A DNA stretch of 64,000 nucleotides, from the NCBI GenBank assembly GCA_031280825.1, contig JAITGE010000012.1:32991-96990 (forward strand), read 5' to 3'. Of this stretch, positions 43,724 to 53,843 are shown in pieces. Position 1 is the stretch's first letter; each line of letters begins with the position of its first letter. The position numbers were made by a program, and so were the translations under genes. The notes below the pieces were generated by a model. That model was not told where the DNA came from. It did no database searches and saw nothing but the letters and a program-made list of their open reading frames with translations. This DNA comes from Oscillospiraceae bacterium. Lineage in GTDB: Bacteria > Bacillota > Clostridia > Oscillospirales > Acutalibacteraceae.

Positions 43724-44460
43724 TGTGCCGTTGCTTCCCCACTTTCGTCTGCAGCTGCAAGCGCTTCGGTTAAATCCAATGTTCCGGCATAAAGGCTACG
43801 CCCACAGATTACGCCGTGCATCCCCGCCGTGCGCAGAGCACGTATATCACCGATATTTGTCACCCCGCCGCTGGCAATGATGTCACAGCCAACCGCCGCC
43901 CGTAACGCGGCAAGCTGCTCCAAATTCGGACCACTGAGCATCCCGTCACGCCCAATATCGGTAAAAATCAGAGTTTGCACCCCCGCTTGCTCCATTTGCC
44001 GTGCAAGCGTGATATAATGAACGCCACCGGATTTCAGCCAGCCATCTGCCGCGGCAACGCCGTCCCTCGCGTCAATGCCCACAGCAACATGCGCACCGCC
44101 AAACGCAGCGATGGCTTCCCGCACCAACGCGGGCTTTTGAATCGCCACACTGCCCAAAATAACACGCTCCACGCCGCTTTCAAGGTAAAAAGCTATATCC
44201 TCCAAGCTGCGAATGCCGCCGCCCAGTTCGACCCGCAAGCCGCTCTCTTTTGCGACACGCAAAAAGATGGGCGCATTGACGCGCTTGCCCGCCAGCGCCC
44301 CGTCGAGATCCACCATATGAATCCACGAACAGCCTGCGGTGCGGAAAGAACGCGCGGTCTGCATATAATCCGAAGCGACACGCTCCGCCGTCGCAAAATC
44401 ACCCCTATACAAGCGGACGCACTCGCCGCCCTTGACATCAATGGCCGGAAAGATGATCAT
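43720..44460 (-). CDS. hisA: ProFAR isomerase
   Basis: The 246-residue (beta/alpha)8 isomerase begins MIIFPAIDVKGGECVRLYRGD with the first catalytic aspartate. VELGGGIRSLEDI and ASGGVTNIGDI are the phosphate loops, and FTDIGRDGMLSGPN carries the second catalytic aspartate. It opens the ring of ProFAR in histidine synthesis and feeds HisF, encoded near 9.9 kb. It overlaps hisB by four bases at the start and the membrane gene by four at the end. It also resembles TrpF-like PriA only in fold. Confidence 0.96.
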   Translation of the reverse strand: MIIFPAIDVKGGECVRLYRGDFATAERVASDYMQTARSFRTAGCSWIHMVDLDGALAGKRVNAPIFLRVAKESGLRVELGGGIRSLEDIAFYLESGVERVILGSVAIQKPALVREAIAAFGGAHVAVGIDARDGVAAADGWLKSGGVHYITLARQMEQAGVQTLIFTDIGRDGMLSGPNLEQLAALRAAVGCDIIASGGVTNIGDIRALRTAGMHGVICGRSLYAGTLDLTEALAAADESGEATAQ

Positions 44461-45032
44461 GCGAGGCTTCCTTTCGTGCTCAATGTGCCCTCCAGCGGCT
44501 GCAGTGCCCTGCGCAGCGAATGCGCGGCGGCTTTAAAAAGACTTTCCGCCTCATGGTGACCATTCGCGCCATATACCAAACGCAAATGCAGCGTAATGCC
44601 GGCGTTCACAGCAAAAGCGCGGAAAAACTCCTCGCAAAGGCAAAGCTGAAAAAGCCCTGCGTATGCTTGCGAAAAATGCGCGTCAAACACCAAAAAAGCG
44701 CGACCGGACACATCCACCGCTGCCGTAGCAAGGCTTTCATCCATCGGGATGCTCGCTTGCCCGAAACGCGCAAGCCCGCCCTTGTCGCCCAAAGCCTGCC
44801 CGAGCGCCTGCCCCAGCACGATGCCGCAATCCTCCACGCTGTGATGATCATCCACCGCCAAATCGCCCGCGCAGCGCAGCCGCAAGCCCCAGCCCGCGTG
44901 TGCCGCCATGGCATGCAGCATATGATCAAAAAAACCGACGCCTGTTTCAATCTCAACGGCTCCGCCGTCCAGCTTCAGCATGGCTTCAATATCGGTTTCC
45001 TTTGTTTTGCGGGCTACGGATGCATTGCGCAT
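44457..45032 (-). CDS. hisB: Imidazoleglycerol-phosphate dehydratase
   Basis: The 191-residue monofunctional enzyme has the metal-binding motifs GFFDHMLHAMAAHAG and DDHHSVEDCGI, the internal repeat FFRAFAVNAGITLHL and GANGHHEAESLFKA, and the conserved Asp-Glu pair in SIPMDESLATAAVDVSGR. It makes imidazole acetol phosphate from IGP using Mn. No phosphatase domain is fused. AGGAGGGG precedes the start. It heads hisB-hisA-Sm_multidrug_ex. It has its own promoter, but no terminator separates it from atpC upstream. Confidence 0.96.
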   Translation of the reverse strand: MRNASVARKTKETDIEAMLKLDGGAVEIETGVGFFDHMLHAMAAHAGWGLRLRCAGDLAVDDHHSVEDCGIVLGQALGQALGDKGGLARFGQASIPMDESLATAAVDVSGRAFLVFDAHFSQAYAGLFQLCLCEEFFRAFAVNAGITLHLRLVYGANGHHEAESLFKAAAHSLRRALQPLEGTLSTKGSLA

Positions 45033-45071
45033 GGCAAACCCCTCCTAACGCTGTCCAAACATTACTTTACC

Positions 45072-45100
45072 ATTATACCCGATTTCACAAAAGAAAGCAA
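45072..45100 (-). promoter_or_regulatory. Promoter of hisB-hisA
   Basis: On the minus strand TTGCTT (45100-45095) and TATAAT (45077-45072) are 17 bases apart, 39 bases before hisB. Confidence 0.75.
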
Positions 45101-45111
45101 GCGCATATTTT

Positions 45112-45528
45112 CTATTTGTTGTATTGCTGCGTGTGCGTTACGCGCAGACGCGCCATGGCTCTTGCCAGCGCGATTTTATTCGTGCGGTATTCGCGCACGC
45201 TTGTTTGCTGGCGCAGCTTCTCCCGCGTGCGGAGCATCACGCCCTCGGCGCGCTGCACATCAATGTCCTCCGGCCACTCGCAGGCCTGCGTCACAATCAC
45301 AACTCGCCTATGCCCGACCTCCATAAAGCCCTCCGAAAGGAATGCTTCTTTCCATTGCCCCCCGATGCTAAGCATAACACTGCCAATGTTGACAGGCGTC
45401 ACCATTGGCAAATGTCCCGCCAAAACCGTAATCTGCCCATCCGGCGTATTCACCGTCACGCCCTCGGCAAGCCCACTGAAAAACGAGCGTTCCGGCGTCA
45501 TAATTTCCAGCTGATATGGGGTTGGCAC
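45112..45528 (-). CDS. atpC: ATP synthase F1 epsilon subunit
   Basis: The 138-residue protein begins with YQLEIMTPERSFFSGLAEGV, and TPDGQITVLAGHLPMVTPV marks the N-terminal beta-sandwich. The helical C-terminal hairpin (RAEGVMLRTREKLRQQTS onward) is present and can regulate ATPase activity. The start is GTG with AAGGAAGGG upstream, three bases beyond the atpD stop. It is the last gene of the ATP synthase operon. No clear terminator follows before the hisB promoter. Confidence 0.95.
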   Translation of the reverse strand: MPTPYQLEIMTPERSFFSGLAEGVTVNTPDGQITVLAGHLPMVTPVNIGSVMLSIGGQWKEAFLSEGFMEVGHRRVVIVTQACEWPEDIDVQRAEGVMLRTREKLRQQTSVREYRTNKIALARAMARLRVTHTQQYNK

Positions 45529-45531
45529 AGC

Positions 45532-47813
<2,282 letters not shown>

Positions 47814-47815
47814 GG

Positions 47816-49324
47816 TTAAGCCCTCTTTGCCCTTACGCGCTCGGCAAGAAAATGCTTCATATAAGCAATCAGCATTTCCCGATCCGATGAATTCAGCGCA
47901 CCTGTCGCATCTATCGTGTGCAGCGTGCCTTCGCAGTGCGCCTGCAAATATTCCAGCAATTCACCGCGTAGCTCCGTGATTTCCGCCGGAGGAATGTCGC
48001 GCAGCAAATTCTGCCCAAAAGCAAGCAGCACCGCCACCTGCTGAGATAAGCGAAGCACCGCATCCTGCTTTTGCTTCAGCAGCTGCGTCAAACGCTCGCC
48101 GCGGCGCAAAAGCCGGGCGGTGGACGCGTCAATATCCGCACCGAATTGCGCGAAAATCGCTGTATCCCGGTACTGCGCCAAATCCAGACGCAGCGAACCG
48201 GAAACCTCCTTCATGGCGGAGCGCTGCGCCGAACGGCCAACGCGCGAAACCGAAAGCCCTACATTGACCGCCGGGCGAATCCCGGCGTGAAAAAGCTCTT
48301 CCTCCAAAAAAATCTGACCGTCCGTGATGGAAATCACGTTGGTGGGGATATATGCGGAAATATCGCCCGCCATCGTTTCCACAATGGGCAAAGCCGTAAT
48401 TGACCCGCCTCCGTTTTCGTCACTAAGCCGCGCGGCGCGTTCAAGCAAACGGCTGTGAAGGTAAAACACGTCGCCGGGATAGGCTTCGCGCCCGGAAGGG
48501 CGGCGCAGCAGCAGGCTCATGGAGCGGTACGCGGCTGCGTGCTTGGTTAAATCGTCATAGACAATCAAAACATCCTTGCCCCGGTGCATGAATTCTTCAG
48601 CAATCGCGCAACCGGCATAAGGCGCCAAATATTGCAGCGTCGGGCGGTCATCCGCCGTGGCGGCGACAATGACCGTGCGCTCCATTGCCCCGGCTTCGCG
48701 CAGGGTATGCGCCACCTGCGCCACCGTCGCGCCCTTTTGCCCAATGGCGCAATAAACGCAATAGGTGTTCTCATCCCCGCGCTGGTTGATCATCGCCGCC
48801 AGCGCAATGGCGGTTTTACCCGTTTGCCTATCGCCAATGATCAATTCACGCTGCCCGCGCCCGATAGGGATCATGCTATCGATCGCCAGCAAGCCCGTTT
48901 GCAGCGGGCGGTCAACAGGGCTGCGATCCATGATGGAAGGCGCGGGGCTTTCCACGGGGCGAAAAGACGACGCCTTCAGTTGCCGCCCGTCCAGCGGGCG
49001 ACCAATCGGGTCGATAATCCGCCCGCAAAGCGCGTCACCCACACAGATATCAGCCACGTGCCCCGTTCCGCAAACAAGACCGCCCGTCGTGATCTCACGG
49101 CTGCCTGAAAGCATTACCGCACCCACACCGTCCTCGCGCAGATCCATCGCCAAGCCGAAATGTCCGCCCGCAAAGGCAAGCAATTCACCGTAATGACTGC
49201 CCGCAAGCCCGTCGATCTGCACCACGTCGTCCATTATGGAGCGCACCGTGCCATAGTCGCCGGTTTTTGTTTCAAATGTAAAGCCCTTCACCTTTTCAAG
49301 CAAATGGCTCGTAAAATCCGCCAT
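47816..49324 (-). CDS. atpA: ATP synthase F1 alpha subunit
   Basis: The 502-residue subunit has the non-catalytic P-loop GDRQTGKTAIAL (about residue 168), GRIIDPIGRPLDG, DDLTKHAAAYRSMSLLLRRPSGREAYPGDVFYLHSRLLERAA-type sequence and the arginine-finger region NVGLSVSRVGRSAQ. It ends AERVRAKRA. Start 49324 has GGGGGAAG just upstream; the longer frame runs into the atpH gene. Some replacements relative to common alpha subunits are visible (for example SFRPVESPAPSIMDRSPV), but motifs are intact. Confidence 0.97.
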   Translation of the reverse strand: MADFTSHLLEKVKGFTFETKTGDYGTVRSIMDDVVQIDGLAGSHYGELLAFAGGHFGLAMDLREDGVGAVMLSGSREITTGGLVCGTGHVADICVGDALCGRIIDPIGRPLDGRQLKASSFRPVESPAPSIMDRSPVDRPLQTGLLAIDSMIPIGRGQRELIIGDRQTGKTAIALAAMINQRGDENTYCVYCAIGQKGATVAQVAHTLREAGAMERTVIVAATADDRPTLQYLAPYAGCAIAEEFMHRGKDVLIVYDDLTKHAAAYRSMSLLLRRPSGREAYPGDVFYLHSRLLERAARLSDENGGGSITALPIVETMAGDISAYIPTNVISITDGQIFLEEELFHAGIRPAVNVGLSVSRVGRSAQRSAMKEVSGSLRLDLAQYRDTAIFAQFGADIDASTARLLRRGERLTQLLKQKQDAVLRLSQQVAVLLAFGQNLLRDIPPAEITELRGELLEYLQAHCEGTLHTIDATGALNSSDREMLIAYMKHFLAERVRAKRA

Positions 49325-49338
49325 ATATTCTTCCCCCG

Positions 49339-49566
49339 TCACACACCGCCCAGCGCGACCCGAAGCTGCTCCAACCGCGCCGCTATGCTGAAATCATATC
49401 GTTTTCCGTCAACCAGCGCCACATAGCCGCCGATCAGCTCGGGTTCCAGCTCCACACGAAAAACAACCCCGCGCGCCAGCAGTGCCGAAAAGCGCCTTTG
49501 CAGCTCCTGCAGCGCCGCTTCCTCCGGCACAGCAGCGCAACGCAGGATCGCGTTCGCTTCGCTCAT
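49339..49566 (-). CDS. atpH: ATP synthase delta subunit, C-terminal domain only
   Basis: The 75-residue product aligns only with the last third of normal delta subunits (about 175-180 residues). AILRCAAVPEEAALQELQRRF matches the beta-strand and helix that open the C-domain, and LEPELIGGYVALVDGKRYDFSIAARL the conserved DPELIGG... tail. The N-terminal six-helix bundle that clamps the top of the F1 head is absent. ATG 49566 overlaps the atpF stop by four bases and no leftover N-domain is found in atpF, so this is a true short gene, not a frameshift. It sits in the normal place, between atpF and atpA. The peripheral stalk must contact F1 in another way, or the missing domain is encoded elsewhere. 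Confidence 0.85.
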   Translation of the reverse strand: MSEANAILRCAAVPEEAALQELQRRFSALLARGVVFRVELEPELIGGYVALVDGKRYDFSIAARLEQLRVALGGV

Positions 49567-50072
49567 GCCATTTCGCCGCCCTTCTCCATATCCTGAAAGA
49601 ACGCCGCCGCCAGGCGCTCGGAATCGCTCTTGTTGACCTCGCGCTGCAAAATGCGCTCAGCAACGCCCACAGCGAGCGTCGCCACCTGCTGCTGCATACC
49701 ATCCAAGGCTTTTGCACGTTCCTGCCGAGCGTCGTCGCGCGCTTTATCCAGTAACGCAACGCTCTCAGCCCGGGCGCTTTCCGCCATCGTTTTGGCGGAG
49801 GCATTCGCGGCGGCGGTAATTTCCAGCGCGCGGGCACGGGCATTTTCTTCCGCATCCGCAATCCGCGCCTCGTATTCTATTTTGAGCTTTTCCGCCTTGG
49901 CATGCGCCTGCTCCGCTTCCTCCAAGGATGCCGCCAAGCCTTCCTTACGTTCCTGCATGAACTTGCGCACCGGCTTATAGAGCAGCTTGCGCAGCAACAG
50001 GAAAAGAATAATCATATTAAGAATATGCAGCAGGATTTCCTCCGGGCTAACCAATTCCGCCAATCCACCCAT
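49563..50072 (-). CDS. atpF: ATP synthase Fo b subunit
   Basis: The 169-residue peripheral-stalk protein has one N-terminal membrane helix (about residues 12-28, LLHILNMIILFLLLRKL), then LYKPVRKFMQERKEG. A long charged helix rich in Ala, Glu and Lys follows (about residues 45-150). It ends with an amphipathic DMEKGGEMA. Length is normal, so it does not contain the missing delta N-domain. GAAAGGGG is upstream. It precedes atpH with a four-base overlap. Confidence 0.94.
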   Translation of the reverse strand: MGGLAELVSPEEILLHILNMIILFLLLRKLLYKPVRKFMQERKEGLAASLEEAEQAHAKAEKLKIEYEARIADAEENARARALEITAAANASAKTMAESARAESVALLDKARDDARQERAKALDGMQQQVATLAVGVAERILQREVNKSDSERLAAAFFQDMEKGGEMA

Positions 50073-50101
50073 CGCGGGAACACCCCTTTCAGTTCAACCC
50101 G

Positions 50102-50320
50102 TTATTTTACAAATAAGATAATCAACGCCGTAAGCAGCCCGTAGATTGCGGTGGATTCCGTCAACGCCAGCCCCAGCAAAAAGATAGAATTGATCTTGCC
50201 TGCGGCTTCCGGCTGCCTGCCGACCGCCTCAGCTGCACGTCCCGTCGCCATGCCCATTCCCAGCCCCGCGCCTCCGGCGGCCAGCATACAAAGCCCCGCA
50301 CCGATTGCAGTAACATCCAT
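50102..50320 (-). CDS. atpE: ATP synthase Fo c subunit
   Basis: The 72-residue hairpin has helix 1 GAGLCMLAAGGAGLGMGMATG, the polar loop VGRQPEAAGK and helix 2 with the ion-binding glutamate in LALTESTAIYGLL. The EST plus tyrosine pattern is that of Na-binding c subunits. The helix-1 glutamine that completes the sodium site (GQG in Ilyobacter) is replaced by methionine (GMG), so ion choice is uncertain. Start 50320 follows AAAGGAG; the basic extension upstream is not coding. Confidence 0.96.
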   Translation of the reverse strand: MDVTAIGAGLCMLAAGGAGLGMGMATGRAAEAVGRQPEAAGKINSIFLLGLALTESTAIYGLLTALIILFVK

Positions 50321-50372
50321 GTTCGAAATCTCCTTTGGATTGATTTTACGGCTTGCTCTTTGCTGAAAAATT

Positions 50373-51383
50373 CTATTCCTCCGCCGTCGCCTCTTCAATG
50401 TAAGAAAGCGTTAACGTAACGAAAATAAAGGCTTGGATGAGAGGGTGAAACACGTTAAAAAACAGCCCCGCAACACTGGGAATCCCCACCGCGCGGTGAT
50501 GCAGCGCCCAATAGAGCAGCTCCACAATGACCATGCCGCCAAACATATTCCCAAAAAGCCGACACGAAAGCGAAAGCGGTACAACCAAATCCGAAAGGAT
50601 GCGGAAGGGCGCAGCGATGGTTTGCGGCTTCGCCAGCTGCTTCATTTCCGCCTTGACTTTTTGCCCGCACCGCAAGCCGGGTTCATTTGCGGGGCGGATC
50701 CCCAGATAGCTCTTAATTCGCCCAAAAAAGCCCTTGCGCTTAAAGCCATAATAATTCACAAGAAAATATGTGATCAGCGAAAGACCAATGGCCATGTTTA
50801 TATCTGCTGTGGGGGCATGCAAGCCAAGCAGCTCCACCGCCGCGCTGCAAACCAGAAGTAGCGCCAGCGCGAAAATATACGCGCCGAAGGATACGCTCAT
50901 GCCGTGCAGCTTGTCGCCAACATATTTATCCAAGCCCTCCACCATGGTCTCCAGCAGCAACTGCACACCCTTAGGATTTTGCTTCATACGGCGCAAAACT
51001 GTCAGGCGCAGCAACAGCGCAAGACCGACCAGCACCGCCATGATGCCCCAGGTCGTCAGCAAGGTCGGGCTGATGCTCAGCCCATGGATGCCAAAAACAT
51101 TTTCCACGACCTTTGGATGTATCTCCGGCGCTTCAAACCTGCCCTTGTCTTCATCGCGGAACACCAACGAAATCAACAGCACGGCGAAAATCCACGCACC
51201 GGTCACGGCAACGAGTGTCCAAACCCGCACCGGCAGCTTTTGCCTGCCGGTGGGCGCTTCCACGATCGCAAGCCTGCGCTTTGCACCGCGCCGGAACGCA
51301 AAGCCCAGCACCGCCCCAAGCAGGGCGATGACCAACACGCCGTAATGCTGCGCAAGATCCAGCAGCTCATGCAAAAACCACAT
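50373..51383 (-). CDS. atpB: ATP synthase Fo a subunit, enlarged
   Basis: The 336-residue protein has the a-subunit core: HPKVVENVFGIHGLSISPTL, LLETMVEGLDKYV, SLSLSCRLFGNMFGGMVI with the essential arginine, and FNVFHPLIQAFIFVTLTLSYI. It is about 90 residues longer than usual. An N-terminal pair of helices (about residues 8-30 and 52-72) precedes the normal start region. An insert with basic loop YGFKRKGFFGRIKSYLGI and QKVKAEMKQLAKPQ lies before the arginine helix. Its start sits four bases after the atpI-like stop. Confidence 0.93.
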   Translation of the reverse strand: MWFLHELLDLAQHYGVLVIALLGAVLGFAFRRGAKRRLAIVEAPTGRQKLPVRVWTLVAVTGAWIFAVLLISLVFRDEDKGRFEAPEIHPKVVENVFGIHGLSISPTLLTTWGIMAVLVGLALLLRLTVLRRMKQNPKGVQLLLETMVEGLDKYVGDKLHGMSVSFGAYIFALALLLVCSAAVELLGLHAPTADINMAIGLSLITYFLVNYYGFKRKGFFGRIKSYLGIRPANEPGLRCGQKVKAEMKQLAKPQTIAAPFRILSDLVVPLSLSCRLFGNMFGGMVIVELLYWALHHRAVGIPSVAGLFFNVFHPLIQAFIFVTLTLSYIEEATAEE

Positions 51384-51387
51384 GCCG

Positions 51388-51666
51388 TTACCTCTCGTTC
51401 GTTTTCATGCTCCGCAGCAACGCACGCAAGCCGCCCGCCAGCGCAAGCAAAACCAGCGCGGCGCAAAGCCCGGCGCCGAAAAACAGCAAATCCGCAGGTC
51501 GCAGCAACGCGCAACAAAAAAGCGCGACCGCCGGGAGCAGCAACGCACCCGCAAGCCAGAGCGCACCGCTCCGCCGCCCCTGCAACAGGCGCGGGCTGGC
51601 AAGCACCAGAAGCGCATAATCCGCCGCACCAGCAAAAGCGCCAACGACGGCGGCAATTCCATGCAT
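51388..51666 (-). CDS. Small four-helix membrane protein in AtpI position
   Basis: The 92-residue hydrophobic protein has three or four membrane helices (AAVVGAFAGAADYALLVLA, WLAGALLLPAVALFCCALL, LLFFGAGLCAALVLLALAG). Its place as first gene of the ATP synthase operon, and its small size and topology, fit an AtpI/Mg-handling or c-ring assembly protein. The sequence itself is too divergent to name securely. ATG 51666 has a GGGGCGGTGGGG stretch just upstream. A good promoter lies 34 bases further up. Confidence 0.6.
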   Translation of the reverse strand: MHGIAAVVGAFAGAADYALLVLASPRLLQGRRSGALWLAGALLLPAVALFCCALLRPADLLFFGAGLCAALVLLALAGGLRALLRSMKTNER

Positions 51667-51699
51667 GACCCCACCGCCCCGCCTTCTGATGATGATAGA

Positions 51700-51728
51700 A
51701 TTATACTCCCGAAAATTAAAAAATGCAA
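51700..51728 (-). promoter_or_regulatory. Promoter of the ATP synthase operon
   Basis: On the minus strand TTGCAT (51728-51723) and a perfect TATAAT (51705-51700) are 17 bases apart. Confidence 0.85.
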
Positions 51729-51795
51729 CTGGCGGTTTGAACAAGGGTTATGTTACGCCATGCGGCAGAACGATGCATCTTGGACAAAATACGGC

Positions 51796-51823
51796 AAGCG
51801 CCCTGCATTTTTGTAGGGCGCTT
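51796..51823. terminator. Hairpin downstream of the exported alpha/beta hydrolase gene
   Basis: The arms 51796-51804 and 51815-51823 make a perfect 9-bp stem with a ten-base loop, 25 bases after the hydrolase stop. The minus-strand T-run is weak (TTGCCGTATTTTG). Confidence 0.6.
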
Positions 51824-51847
51824 CTCTCTTATGTCGGCTAACGGTTT

Positions 51848-53821
51848 TCACGGTTTTGCGACTGCGCGCGCGGTGCGTCTCCTTTTTGCCAACCCTGCGC
51901 AAAGCCCCGTGAGCGCAACGCTCAAAAAACCGCCGGTCAGCAGCAGCAGTATATGCCGCGGCGGAAAACGCAGCGGCGCCAAATTGCCCGGCGGCGATGC
52001 CGCGCCGGTCAAAAAAGCCGGTCGCGCTTCCCCTGCCGGGAGAGCAGAAAAACGGAACGTGCGTGTCTCGCGAATGGGCGGTGCGGTTTCACGTGTATAA
52101 TTTACGCGCAAGCCGAAAACAGCTTCCGAATACGGCAAAACGGTTTCGTAACGCAAGCGAATTGTTTCACCCGGCTGCACCGTGATATTGCTGAAAAAAT
52201 TGACGTTAAAATCCAGCCCCTCCGCGTGCACGGCATGGACGCTGAGCGCGTAGCTGCGCGAAGTATTCGTCAGCAGCAGCGTTTCGTCATTTTCCGTTAA
52301 ATAGCCGCTGATACTGCCGGAAAAACGCAGCTCCAACGCATCCGTGGGATTGCACGAATCCCGAAATTGCGGATAATCCGGATGCGAGTAAATATCCCGG
52401 ATTTCATCGCTGAACAACCACTTGCAATAAAGCGCCGCGCCATAGGCGTCCCAAGCGGCCTGCCCGTGATACTGCCCGCCAAAAAACCAAGTGTGTTCGG
52501 GCAAATAAGCGCTCGCGGCATCCACCGTATGGCAGGGAGAAAGGTGACGGTGGTTCGGATCCGTACAGCGGCGGCGAATGCCGGCAAAGCACCCCTGTTG
52601 CCAGCTTTCCCCCAGAGCCAGCGCCGCTGCGCCCGTGGTCGATTGCACCTCGATCACGTAATCCGAGTTCAGGCTGCTCCCACCGCCCAAGGGCACACCA
52701 AAACCGCTGATGTTCATAATTTTCACGCCCCGCAGCTGCATTTTGCGCAGCGTTTCGGCAACAAAAGGCATTACCTCCCTGTGCACCCGATCGCTTGCAC
52801 GAATAATCGCCGCATTTGCCACCGGATCCAGATATTCCGCTTTCAGCGCCTCATATTGCGCGGTGGGGATAATATCCCAAAAGCTGCCAAACAGCAAAAT
52901 TTCCGGCACAAGATACCGGCGAAGCACCTCCACGGCAATGCCGCTGAGAGTTTGTAAATCAAGCCCCGCAATGCGCTGATCCAACACGCTTTCTATATTC
53001 AAAAATACCATCAAAAAATCCACAAGACTTGCCGCGTCAAAAGCGAAATCCTTTTTTTTGAGCAGATCCACCGCCAAGGTCGAACCGTCCAGCGCCGGCG
53101 CGTGCAGCACGCAGCGGTCGATATCCCCTTTTTCGCCGTAATAAGTGAAATATGTCGCCGCCAGCAAGCCGCCGTAGCTAACGCCAAAAAGGCTCACCTG
53201 CGCATGACCGGAATCCTCCTTGACCTGTTGGATATAGGCGTCCAGCTGCCTTGCGTTCTCAATTTCGCCCATCCGCCAATCACTGGCAAAAAAATAAACA
53301 TGGTCGGCGGTGGTGTGCCCGTCGCCCGCCCCGATGAAGGATTCCGTGATCGGGCGCTGGTTGTTAAGCAGGCGCTGCCCGTTTTTCAGCATCACATCCC
53401 AGCGGGACGCGTGCGCTCCCTCCGGCAATGCTCGTATGTTATATTTGGAGGTTCCGTCCGGGCGCATAGCGATGCGCTCCGTAAGCGCAGCAAGGGTTTC
53501 GCCGGCCTTTTTGATGACCGTTTCGCGGTTCCCGTTGGCATCCGCAAGAAGCTTGGGCAGCATTGCGAGGATGCCCTCGAGCAGGGTTTGCGTGTTGTCG
53601 CCTTGGATGCTGATAGGCCAAACCTTTTCCTCGTTCACCGTGCCAAGATCCTGAACCAGCTGCGGACCGCTGTAGCCCGGCAAAAGAATGACCGGCGAAC
53701 GCCCGCAACCGCAGGCGTCCTTGTCGACGGCGGCAGACGCAACCGGCAAACACAGTAACAGTAGCGCAGCGCAAAGCAGCCCACACAGCGCCCGCGTCAT
53801 TTTAGTAAGTGAAATCAACAT
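51848..53821 (-). CDS. Exported, membrane-anchored alpha/beta hydrolase (LCAT-like)
   Basis: The 657-residue protein has a signal peptide (residues 8-30). An alpha/beta hydrolase domain with SPVILLPGYSGPQL (oxyanion strand) and the nucleophile elbow SLFGVSYGGLLAA (about residue 200) follows. The catalytic aspartate/histidine cannot be placed with certainty, though CHTVDAAS and the WFFGGQYHGQAAW region are candidates. Residues of about 545-620 look like an Ig-like or beta-sandwich module, and a C-terminal helix plus KRRRTARAV is a sortase-independent membrane anchor. The fold resembles lecithin-cholesterol acyltransferase/lipase relatives. It lies 22 bases after the epimerase-like gene. The start at 53821 is uncertain (weak GGAG); ATG 53800 is the alternative. 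Confidence 0.75.
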   Translation of the reverse strand: MLISLTKMTRALCGLLCAALLLLCLPVASAAVDKDACGCGRSPVILLPGYSGPQLVQDLGTVNEEKVWPISIQGDNTQTLLEGILAMLPKLLADANGNRETVIKKAGETLAALTERIAMRPDGTSKYNIRALPEGAHASRWDVMLKNGQRLLNNQRPITESFIGAGDGHTTADHVYFFASDWRMGEIENARQLDAYIQQVKEDSGHAQVSLFGVSYGGLLAATYFTYYGEKGDIDRCVLHAPALDGSTLAVDLLKKKDFAFDAASLVDFLMVFLNIESVLDQRIAGLDLQTLSGIAVEVLRRYLVPEILLFGSFWDIIPTAQYEALKAEYLDPVANAAIIRASDRVHREVMPFVAETLRKMQLRGVKIMNISGFGVPLGGGSSLNSDYVIEVQSTTGAAALALGESWQQGCFAGIRRRCTDPNHRHLSPCHTVDAASAYLPEHTWFFGGQYHGQAAWDAYGAALYCKWLFSDEIRDIYSHPDYPQFRDSCNPTDALELRFSGSISGYLTENDETLLLTNTSRSYALSVHAVHAEGLDFNVNFFSNITVQPGETIRLRYETVLPYSEAVFGLRVNYTRETAPPIRETRTFRFSALPAGEARPAFLTGAASPPGNLAPLRFPPRHILLLLTGGFLSVALTGLCAGLAKRRRTARAVAKP

Positions 53822-53843
53822 ACCCCAATCACAACTCCAAACG

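Noticed and set aside
45033..45111. Terminator between atpC and hisB
   Set aside because: No stem of useful length plus T-run was found, so read-through from the ATP synthase operon into hisB remains possible.
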